DNA of 64,000 bases, from the NCBI GenBank assembly GCA_905221605.1, contig CAJNDS010000667.1, positions 29,987 to 93,986 on the forward strand, written 5' to 3'. Each line of letters starts with the position of its first letter. Within the stretch, counting starts at the first letter, position 1. The position numbers and the translations under genes are program-made. Below, in pieces: positions 57,037 to 64,000 of this stretch. This DNA comes from Symbiodinium natans. Lineage: Eukaryota > Sar > Dinophyceae > Suessiales > Symbiodiniaceae. Below the pieces are notes generated by a model, which ran no database searches, was not told where the DNA came from, and saw only the letters and a program-made list of their open reading frames with translations.

Positions 57037-60000
57037 TGGTAGACAGCAGGTTGCCGATCGTAGACATAAATGCGCAGTGCCTTTTCTTGGGTGGGAATTG
57101 TGGAGGGGATGTTGTTGTGGGTGACAGTCTGTTGATGCACCGTACCTTGCTTATATGTGGTGTAATGTGCGCCTCGTGCATCAATACCAATATACACAGC
57201 CTGTCGACACGGTAGAGCAAGCTTAGCAAAGCAAGAGAAGTCGCGCAAGACCTCGCTAAGCCAGGCTTCGTTCGAGTTGCAATCTGAAGCAAAGGCTTTA
57301 CTGGTATGATTCTCAGCAAAGTATGGGGTTAAGAAGAGCGCAAAGAGTTCCCTTTGCCCAAGGTAAGGGGAACAGAGGATAGTATGGCCGTGCAAATGCA
57401 AGGCAGCTTCGTTACCCTCAAATATCAGACAAGGCGTAGGTAGCTGGCTGTTCTCTTCGATTACTTTGTGAAGGAAGGTGCCAGGGCTGGCTCCTCTTCG
57501 TTCAATGTCAACGACCTCAATGATCGATGCTTGGGTAAGCGCATGCACAGTATCACGAGCCTGGGAAGCATTGAGCATTGCCAAGGCACATTGATCATCT
57601 TGTTCGACATATAGGAAGAAGTCGACTGGCGGAGACTTCTTGCCGGCGTTGGCATCTTTCAAGTGCTGCACATAGAGAGTATTTTGCTGTCCCTTTACAA
57701 GGAGGAATTGAGGGATGAACTCGTCTCTATACGCGACAAACTCAAGATGCAACGCTTTGAGAAAGCTGATCAGGCACCACCCTTGTGCAGGGAAGTCAAG
57801 AAAGTGTAAGGCAAACTTGGCACCGAGATTCGCAGCAGTCTCTCTGCACAAATTGGCCATGACATTGCGTCTCGATCCACACAAAAGTTGTAATTGAGGG
57901 TCGACAATTTGCAAGACACGCTGGATGGCCGATGGGATTCCTTTTTCTTGCAATAAGTCTTGCGTTTGATGGTATCGAGTTTCCGTCACAAAGGAAATTC
58001 CTCTAGGAATGCCGGACGCGCTCTCTCTAATGCCTTGGAATTTACCTTGGCCGGGGGTATACTCCAGAGCAACAGGTTTATTGACAATTAAACCTTGTTT
58101 GATCCAGCCAACAGCATTAAGTTCATCGCATGGAAAAGGCGCATGAAACTTATGCGAAAACTTGTCTTGTAGCTTAACAGCTGTAGTAGCAGCAAGAACT
58201 TGTTGGCCATAGCTAGGCCAGTATTGGAGAAACTGTGAGAGGGGAAGCGGCTTCCAATGACTGTCGGGGTTTTCATTCAGTAACTCTCGAAGGGATGTGT
58301 GTTTGATCGCAGCTTTGAGAGCACCAGGGTAGAAGCAGTTCCCAACAATGGAAGCAATACACATATCATTAATGTGTTCTTCCACATCTGCAAGCCAGAT
58401 ATCGAGCTCAGCATCTCTCAACATTTCCTTGTAGTGAGCAACCCTGAAGGGAGGAATGCCACTATCACCGATAAGGAAAGCATTTTCTGCACGGAGAAGT
58501 TCGTAATAAGTTTCAGCAAAGCGATCCATTGCTGCAAGGCTTGGGACGTCCGCTTGAAGAGAAAGCTTCTGAACATCTGTTACAAAGCGCAGGCCAATGG
58601 GTCCATCAGGAACAAATTTTTCCCATTGAAGATTTGGAACCCCATTGGAGGTATTAGCCGCTTGTGAGAATTGCCTCTGGAAGGCTTCAGCTCCGCCGAA
58701 GCTGGGTACATGGTAAAGAAGGGCAGAGGGGTGGTAAAAATATGCAGCCAATCGAAGCCCCCTCTCGCGATCAAAGCGTTTGGGACGAAGCCAAGGCTTG
58801 AACTTTTCGCCAGGGGGTTTTTTTCCGCACATGTGTTCCGCAACAGGACGCCATCCTTGGAACCACGGAGTGGGGCGATTGCTGATGGTGCCAATTTGCT
58901 CATATCTAGTAAAGAATTTTCTTTTCCTTTCAACATGGCCGAATGTAGCTCCAGCAATATGATGGCAGCAACAATCACGTATTCCGAAGATCTGCTGAAT
59001 GAAGCTCTGGTGGATGGGCTTCATAGACCCAGCATTTTCAAGGAAGATGTGCACGCACTGAAGGATACTGGGTTCAATGCTTTGGAATGCAAGCAAAATC
59101 GCGTATAAGACAAGCGTGTGTTGCGAGCGGTCTCCCAGAAGTCCTAATCCACCTGAGCTGGACCCTGCAACAGTGAGATCTTGGCAGGGGGAACCGGCGG
59201 GAATGATGATGGCTGTTTTTTGTGGATGAATCCTTCCCAGGAAGGACAAACATTCACGCAGCAATCGGTAATCCTCTTTAAGTAGAGTCCAAACGTCATG
59301 AATTGCGATCGATGGCACACGGTGCGAGTCAAGAGCCCATCTTTGGCTTTTGTCATAGTCATACTTATGGCATATGAGGGCGCGAAGGACGCTGTCACTT
59401 TCTGCACTCACAGCCGCAACAGGTTGTTGCTTGAGGCATTCAACGGTGACAGCACGTGATATTCCACATCCATCAAAAAGCGATAAGATGATGTAACGTT
59501 CAACACCGAGTGCGACCTGTATGCAGTCTTCCGATGAGACAGCATTAATTTGATTGTTCCTGCTTCCAATTTTACCATCTTTTCTCTTGGAGACAGGCTT
59601 GGCATTGTTAAGCTTATCGAGGCTTTTCTTGACTCTACGCATCTGAGAATTAGAGCTCAAGTCGGGCTTGGCTTTAAGGGGCTGACTGCCCCTATCAGAG
59701 CCACTCTTCTCAGAGTTCAGCGCAGTTTGAACTTCATGTTGTTGCGGTCTCTGTTCTTCATCGGAATCAATAGCAATGGAGTGCACTTCAGGAAGAGATG
59801 CACTATCAAGTTGTGTCGCCAGAGCAGTACTAGGGTCGGGTTGGAGACTAACACTGGCTTGGTGTTCTGACTCCTCATCGAGTTTGCCCTTTTGGGCGAG
59901 AGTAAATTCAGTACCGCTTTTACATTCCTGTGCTTGTGGCAGAAGATGGGCACAGGACGGATTAGGCAAGCCAAAATCATCCTCTGAGGTGATGGTCATA

Positions 60001-62201
60001 TAGGTTGCAGAAGGGACAGGGCTGTCCCAGCTTGCGACCTTCGTTATCTTAGCTTGCTCAACAGTGAGTGTTTCACTACTGATATGCTGTTCTGCGTTTT
60101 CACTGGGATCAGCATGATGCCGGATAATCTCATTAAAAGAGTTAATGAGAGCAGTGGCGGGGTAAAGCTGATTGACACAAACACTTCTGATGAAGATGGC
60201 TTCAATGTAGTGCTCAGCCTTAATCAATTGTGCCCACAAATTTTCTTTACGGACTCCGTAGATTGAGTCATAAAGAAGAATTGAGTCTCCTGCTTGTTCT
60301 TTGGTATGGTGTAGCACTAGGTAGTGCTTAGCACTAGGATCATGCAGAACGAGTGCAACGACAATATATGCCTGTTGCATGACTGATACCGTACTGCCAA
60401 GAAAGCTTTGGATATCAGCCTCGCTTTTGCAGACTTGCGCAAAAGAGCTTTTCTGAGTCTTCTGTGTGAGAAGACAGAAGAAAGACGGGAGTCTTTGAAT
60501 GGCAAGTTTGCACGTGTCATTGCGAGGGCTCAAGTTTTGCTGCATGCACGCAATCGCAAGGTCAGCAAGTTGACCTAGATCAGCGAGGATACTGATCTGA
60601 TCAGAGGAGTCCTGTTCAGAATGCAACGGCAGAGCAAGAATGGGCTGTGGTTGCTGGCACATGGAGCACTTGCAGTGGATCTGGACAAGCATGGTGTATT
60701 GCTCCTTGGCCGGAATAGCCCAAATGGCCTTACTATACACCTCAGTAAAGCTTTGAAGCTCCAACGGTGTAGCACTTGCCAATTGAAGATAGGTCAGACC
60801 AAGTATGTGTGCAAGCTTGGCTCGAGCAGCCTCACGTATATTGTATCCAACCGCAGCAAGGACAAGAGCTGCTTGTTTAGGAAAGGGGGCGTAATGCTGG
60901 CATTGCTCTTTGTTCCATTCAGCACACGAGATGACCCGATAGGCAGCAGCAACAGGGCAATAAAGGCCAGCAATGCGCCTTTGCACTTCTTCTTGAACGT
61001 TGGCCGGGACTTCCGCCTGGAACCTTAGGACTGTATTACGTCTTCTAGCAATCTCAACCTTTTCCTTGCTACTCTCAATATTTCTTTTGCCAGTCCCACC
61101 TTCTTGACTCAACTGTGCTGAGGCAGGATTTTCCGGTAACATATTGGCAGCCGTATCATCACCTTTAACAGCAGGAGGCTTTCCATGGAGCAAAGTCGGG
61201 CACTGGGCAGTATCCGATTGCTCCATGGCAGCCTTGCTTGACTTCCCATCCTGATGATTGGCACATCTGGCTTGGCTCGGCTTATTGGCTGCAGTAGCCT
61301 TAAATCTATCATCAGTGTGGATGTTGAAAGCATAGATGACGCTAGTATTAATCCCTATCAACTTGATGATATCACATGAGTGACATCGTGGCAGGAATAG
61401 AAGCGCGCCCTGATGTAGGGAGACAAGAACATTGTTGCTCGCAGAAGATCCCGGATGACAAGCGAGATGCTGGCCGTTCTTGAGAACTAGCGGGATTTCT
61501 AGTTCAGTCTTACCAGTAATGCGGACAAGCAGGTACTGGATAGATCCCAGTTCAGCAGTAAAGTCTTCATCCTCTTGGGAAGCCTTAGGAAGGTTTTCTG
61601 GCAATCTCCAACCTTGAAAGGCTTCATTTTGGCTGAGAAATGTCTGGACACTCTGCAGCTTCACTAGTTCGGGAACATCCTCACATTTACCAGTCATAAC
61701 AACGTAAGGCGCCTGTCTGTCAATGATCAGGAAATGTGTTTCAAGGTCATCCTTGTGCCAAATTGTACTAGCAATTCGTTGTTTGGACAAGGGGTGATAC
61801 TCATCCCTTGCTCTGACATGGATCAATCTTCCTTGCCCAATCTTATCGCTCCCAGAGTGGCAATTCAAAAAATGTTCTCTAGGGTTCTCGGAAATGTGAT
61901 TAATGGGCTTGTTGCTCCATCTTGGGGCATCAACAACCTCTTGCAGCAATTGCACTTCAGTTCTTCCACAAGGAAGGTCGAAATATTGACATTGGGTGAG
62001 CGCATCGGCAGCGGCGACAGTAGCAGTTACATGGACAGCAGGTATGACAACATCAGTGCCAGCTAATACATGTACGATTCCTCTGTATTGCACCGGAATT
62101 TTGATGTACTCGAGATCCTGAATAATGTCTTGCATGTCTCCGGTGCAATTGTGAAAGGTGATCTGCAGAGAAACCTCTGTAGAGTTGAAAGGTTGAGTCA
62201 C
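56997..62201 (-). CDS. LINE ORF2 with DNMT3-like cytosine methyltransferase
   Basis: 1,734 codons, uninterrupted, opening at a GTG that overlaps the stop of the preceding ORF. The methyltransferase core has motif I SLFDGCGISRA (Asp910), motif IV AGSPCQDLTVAG (Cys1006, the expected nucleophile), motif VI LENAGS (Glu1055) and an ERKRKFF segment like motif VIII. GSPCxDL is the DNMT3/DRM variant. The likely reaction is transfer of methyl from S-adenosylmethionine to cytosine C5. The N-terminal 880 residues include a stretch with HYLVLHH and LLYDSIYG that faintly recalls C48-type proteases, and acidic and basic linkers; the C-terminal 500 are unknown. The following endonuclease frame overlaps by 40 bases, tying the enzyme to the LINE. 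Confidence 0.8.
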   Translation of the reverse strand: MTQPFNSTEVSLQITFHNCTGDMQDIIQDLEYIKIPVQYRGIVHVLAGTDVVIPAVHVTATVAAADALTQCQYFDLPCGRTEVQLLQEVVDAPRWSNKPINHISENPREHFLNCHSGSDKIGQGRLIHVRARDEYHPLSKQRIASTIWHKDDLETHFLIIDRQAPYVVMTGKCEDVPELVKLQSVQTFLSQNEAFQGWRLPENLPKASQEDEDFTAELGSIQYLLVRITGKTELEIPLVLKNGQHLACHPGSSASNNVLVSLHQGALLFLPRCHSCDIIKLIGINTSVIYAFNIHTDDRFKATAANKPSQARCANHQDGKSSKAAMEQSDTAQCPTLLHGKPPAVKGDDTAANMLPENPASAQLSQEGGTGKRNIESSKEKVEIARRRNTVLRFQAEVPANVQEEVQRRIAGLYCPVAAAYRVISCAEWNKEQCQHYAPFPKQAALVLAAVGYNIREAARAKLAHILGLTYLQLASATPLELQSFTEVYSKAIWAIPAKEQYTMLVQIHCKCSMCQQPQPILALPLHSEQDSSDQISILADLGQLADLAIACMQQNLSPRNDTCKLAIQRLPSFFCLLTQKTQKSSFAQVCKSEADIQSFLGSTVSVMQQAYIVVALVLHDPSAKHYLVLHHTKEQAGDSILLYDSIYGVRKENLWAQLIKAEHYIEAIFIRSVCVNQLYPATALINSFNEIIRHHADPSENAEQHISSETLTVEQAKITKVASWDSPVPSATYMTITSEDDFGLPNPSCAHLLPQAQECKSGTEFTLAQKGKLDEESEHQASVSLQPDPSTALATQLDSASLPEVHSIAIDSDEEQRPQQHEVQTALNSEKSGSDRGSQPLKAKPDLSSNSQMRRVKKSLDKLNNAKPVSKRKDGKIGSRNNQINAVSSEDCIQVALGVERYIILSLFDGCGISRAVTVECLKQQPVAAVSAESDSVLRALICHKYDYDKSQRWALDSHRVPSIAIHDVWTLLKEDYRLLRECLSFLGRIHPQKTAIIIPAGSPCQDLTVAGSSSGGLGLLGDRSQHTLVLYAILLAFQSIEPSILQCVHIFLENAGSMKPIHQSFIQQIFGIRDCCCHHIAGATFGHVERKRKFFTRYEQIGTISNRPTPWFQGWRPVAEHMCGKKPPGEKFKPWLRPKRFDRERGLRLAAYFYHPSALLYHVPSFGGAEAFQRQFSQAANTSNGVPNLQWEKFVPDGPIGLRFVTDVQKLSLQADVPSLAAMDRFAETYYELLRAENAFLIGDSGIPPFRVAHYKEMLRDAELDIWLADVEEHINDMCIASIVGNCFYPGALKAAIKHTSLRELLNENPDSHWKPLPLSQFLQYWPSYGQQVLAATTAVKLQDKFSHKFHAPFPCDELNAVGWIKQGLIVNKPVALEYTPGQGKFQGIRESASGIPRGISFVTETRYHQTQDLLQEKGIPSAIQRVLQIVDPQLQLLCGSRRNVMANLCRETAANLGAKFALHFLDFPAQGWCLISFLKALHLEFVAYRDEFIPQFLLVKGQQNTLYVQHLKDANAGKKSPPVDFFLYVEQDDQCALAMLNASQARDTVHALTQASIIEVVDIERRGASPGTFLHKVIEENSQLPTPCLIFEGNEAALHLHGHTILCSPYLGQRELFALFLTPYFAENHTSKAFASDCNSNEAWLSEVLRDFSCFAKLALPCRQAVYIGIDARGAHYTTYKQGTVHQQTVTHNNIPSTIPTQEKALRIYVYDRQPAVYHCFYGVHRDPLPL

Positions 62202-63274
62202 CTTCCAAGCAAAGATTTCCTGTGAAATCTTGCGGCATGCAACGCGAGGCTGTCAGGGATGGTAAGCTGCTTTTGCCGAAGACCCAAGATAGCCTTCTGC
62301 AGCTGATAGGGGTCCGCAAAGATCCTCAGATACTTCCCAGGAGCAGTGTGGAACGCATTCATAAGCCTGTGCTGATTGAGAATGCAATGCACTTGAAAGG
62401 CTTCATCCTTAGTTCGGGCAGAGTTGATAGCATATGGGAGGTCAACGAAGTTGACACTATTGCCCGGCATCCCTTCAAGAGGCGCAAAGCGATACCAGAC
62501 CTGGAGCTCAATTTGTGATTTGCCTTCAGTTTGTTTGAGCACCTTATCATACATCTCTTCAACCTTCAGCATTAGAGCTTGAAGTTGACTTATGCTGATC
62601 TTAGGCGCTCTGAGGCAAACAACACATCGATTCTCCTGATCAGTTAACGCAACGATGGGTTGCTGTGGCTTCCTAATGTGAGCCAGTCCAAAGTCTCGAC
62701 TGAGGTGTTTAACTTCCTCGTCAAATATTCCAACAGTGCCAGCGATAATGACTTCAGTATTGGCGGCTTCTTGCTTCATGGAAGGCGTTATGGCAATGTA
62801 GTAGCAAGTGTGATGGACAGGGTAGCTGCTGGGAATGTAAGTGACCAAATATACAAGTTCCCGCTTGCCCTGCACTTCAATGGCACCAATAACCGTCAGG
62901 CTGTGGATTTGACGAAGGAAGTCTTCATCATAACTCCTGAAGAGTACACAGGGGATGTCTGATATGGAAAGTGAGCTGTGCAAATTACTCACGATCGTTA
63001 TACTCGTCTGTTGTGTAAGACCCTTCCTTAGATTGTGAAGGAAACTCTTACTAGGGTTGACGAGTAAGATAGATTGGAGCTCTGAGCCCTGCACTTGGCG
63101 CAATTCTTGCATAGTTTGTGTAGACACGATGCATCCATCTCTAAGATACTCCAGCAAATGTGTTGATGGTGTTCTGGCAAAGAGAGCATCATACTCAGTG
63201 AGATGACCCAACATAAAGTCGGCAAGACACTGAAATGCGCTTCCATCGATGTTGCTAATTCGATCTTGCGACAT
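62198..63274 (-). CDS. LINE leader ORF1 (358 codons), unknown
   Basis: Starts at ATG 63272-63274 and ends in TGA at 62198-62200, which overlaps the next ORF by four bases in the -1 frame (GTGA). The stop is again followed by CTC. I recognise no domain. A CVVCLRAPKISISQLQALM segment and a generally globular composition are visible. By position it is an ORF1-type protein of a non-LTR element. Confidence 0.6.
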   Translation of the reverse strand: MSQDRISNIDGSAFQCLADFMLGHLTEYDALFARTPSTHLLEYLRDGCIVSTQTMQELRQVQGSELQSILLVNPSKSFLHNLRKGLTQQTSITIVSNLHSSLSISDIPCVLFRSYDEDFLRQIHSLTVIGAIEVQGKRELVYLVTYIPSSYPVHHTCYYIAITPSMKQEAANTEVIIAGTVGIFDEEVKHLSRDFGLAHIRKPQQPIVALTDQENRCVVCLRAPKISISQLQALMLKVEEMYDKVLKQTEGKSQIELQVWYRFAPLEGMPGNSVNFVDLPYAINSARTKDEAFQVHCILNQHRLMNAFHTAPGKYLRIFADPYQLQKAILGLRQKQLTIPDSLALHAARFHRKSLLGR

Positions 63275-63379
63275 GGTGCAGATACCTTACGCCGAAGCTA
63301 TCCGTACTGCACAATGCGCAAGACAGATTTGCCAAAAGGTGCAAATAGAGTAAAGAAGCTCCCACCCTTAAGAAGTTTG

Positions 63380-63630
63380 CAAGAAAGAGAACGTGCGTTC
63401 ACACTCAGCAACTTAACAAGGAAGGAGACGGGCGCTCCCAACTTCAATAAAGAAAGGGAACACAACGTAAAGAGTAAGAGAAAGAGGCGTTCTCAATCTC
63501 AGCAAGTTGCAAGAAAGAGAAGCGTTAGAGAAAGAGAACGGGCGTTCTCAGTCTCACTAGTAAAGCAAGAAGGAGAAACAAAGAGAAAGAGAACGGGCGT
63601 TCTCAGTCTCAACAAGTTAGAGAAAGGTGG
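63380..63630. repeat. Imperfect tandem repeats with GGGCGTTCTCAGTCTC core
   Basis: Several units of the type AAAGAGAACGGGCGTTCTCA, followed by an AACAAGTT-like part, occur with variable spacing. Two of the later units are nearly identical. Confidence 0.7.
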
Positions 63631-63874
63631 CAGGACAACTGAGGGCTCAGTTGACACAAGTTTCGAGCGCTCAATCCACAAACTCAGGGAGAGCCAATGC
63701 AGCTTGCAAAGTGTTACAGTGCGAAATCCAAAGCCAAGCTTTGGATTCTTCTTGCAAGCGGGCGCTCACAAGGAACTGCGCAATGCTAAGAAGCCCCAGC
63801 TACACAGCAAACACAGCACCAAGCACTTACGCCTCCAGGCTGTCGAGGCTACCTACGTGTAGGTCCAAGCAAAG

Positions 63875-64000
63875 CCAACCTTTAAAGGGGGGACTTAAGG
63901 GGGAGCTTAAGGAGGGCTTAAAGAGGGTCTTAGGGGGAGCTTAAGGGGGCTTGAGGGGGGGGGCTTAAGGGGAGGCTTAAAGGAGGCTTAAAGGGGGGCT
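63875..64000. repeat. G-rich tandem repeat of CTTAAGGGGG-type units, running off the window
   Basis: About ten units of 10-13 bp built on GCTTAARGGGGG cover the last 125 bases, so the array may continue beyond the window. Confidence 0.85.

Larger units (their letters stand above)
63275..64000. other. 5' flank of the LINE with tandem repeats
   Basis: No recognisable gene. Two repeat zones are listed separately. The LINE's true 5' end cannot be placed. Confidence 0.5.

Noticed and set aside
56997-62201. A C48-type protease in the N-terminal part of LINE ORF2
   Set aside because: HYLVLHH and LLYDSIYG resemble the His and Asp blocks, but no convincing Gln...Cys block follows, so it is only mentioned as a faint similarity.
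1-64000. Bacterial or plasmid origin because many ORFs use GTG or TTG starts
   Set aside because: Those starts come from extending frames upstream; content is LTR, LINE and YR retroelements with a dinoflagellate leader motif.
1-64000. tRNA, rRNA or snRNA genes
   Set aside because: No cloverleaf with A and B boxes or conserved rRNA core was recognised by eye; only the tRNA-complementary primer sites are present.

Overview
The window looks like a piece of a dinoflagellate nuclear genome (Symbiodiniaceae-like; the genus cannot be fixed from the sequence). It consists almost entirely of nested, decaying and young retroelements. Supporting signs are very long retroelement polyproteins, methyltransferase-type domains inside retroelements, and a 12-base match to the 3' end of the dinoflagellate spliced leader inside an LTR. 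I find no tRNA, rRNA, CRISPR array or confident host gene. Every recognisable coding segment is on the minus strand. Several reading frames open with GTG or TTG if extended to their upstream limit, so I give the first ATG where it matters.

Left part (1-5.1 kb): a lysine-rich ORF end, a duplicated 178-bp repeat, a frameshifted reverse transcriptase/RNase H pseudogene (1178-2660), and degenerate dispersed repeats. A small fragment related to the ORF at 22.9-23.9 kb is also present.

Tyrosine-recombinase (YR) retroelements (5.1-21.3 kb): an outer element (5088 to about 21340) is interrupted inside the zinc finger of its gag gene by a complete 8,788-bp inner element (9915-18702). The inner element has the split direct repeats A1...B1-A2-B2 and the insertion caused no target duplication. 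Gene order in transcription is YR, gag, then a long pol. Pol carries a cytosine-methyltransferase-like domain, a 2-oxoglutarate/Fe(II)-dioxygenase-like domain, reverse transcriptase and RNase H. In both elements gag ends in TGA CTC and pol follows in the same frame, which suggests stop-codon readthrough.

Middle (21.3-32.6 kb): an AT-rich insertion, then unassigned minus-strand ORFs, some of them homologous to each other. The 3' half of a LINE-type element follows, with a CCHC motif, a split RNase H and a C-terminal domain with polymerase-like motifs.

Copia elements: copia-1 (32614-42657) is young. Its LTRs differ at one of 200 positions, it has an AAATA target duplication and an uninterrupted polyprotein of about 2.9 kaa ending in a membrane segment plus coiled coil. 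It sits in the LINE reading frame. Copia-2 (42982-53048) has a 5' LTR missing its outer part, an early stop, a foreign-looking internal ORF and a trailing methyltransferase-like ORF.

Right part (53.1-64 kb): a 350-bp foldback element, short tandem repeats, and the 5' half of a LINE. That half has a leader ORF, a 1,734-aa ORF with a DNMT3-like cytosine methyltransferase, then apurinic endonuclease and reverse transcriptase split by frame breaks. The two LINE halves are complementary and may be one old element split by the copia insertions. The unifying theme is that three unrelated retroelement classes here carry separate DNA-methyltransferase-like modules, and one also carries a possible DNA-modification eraser.
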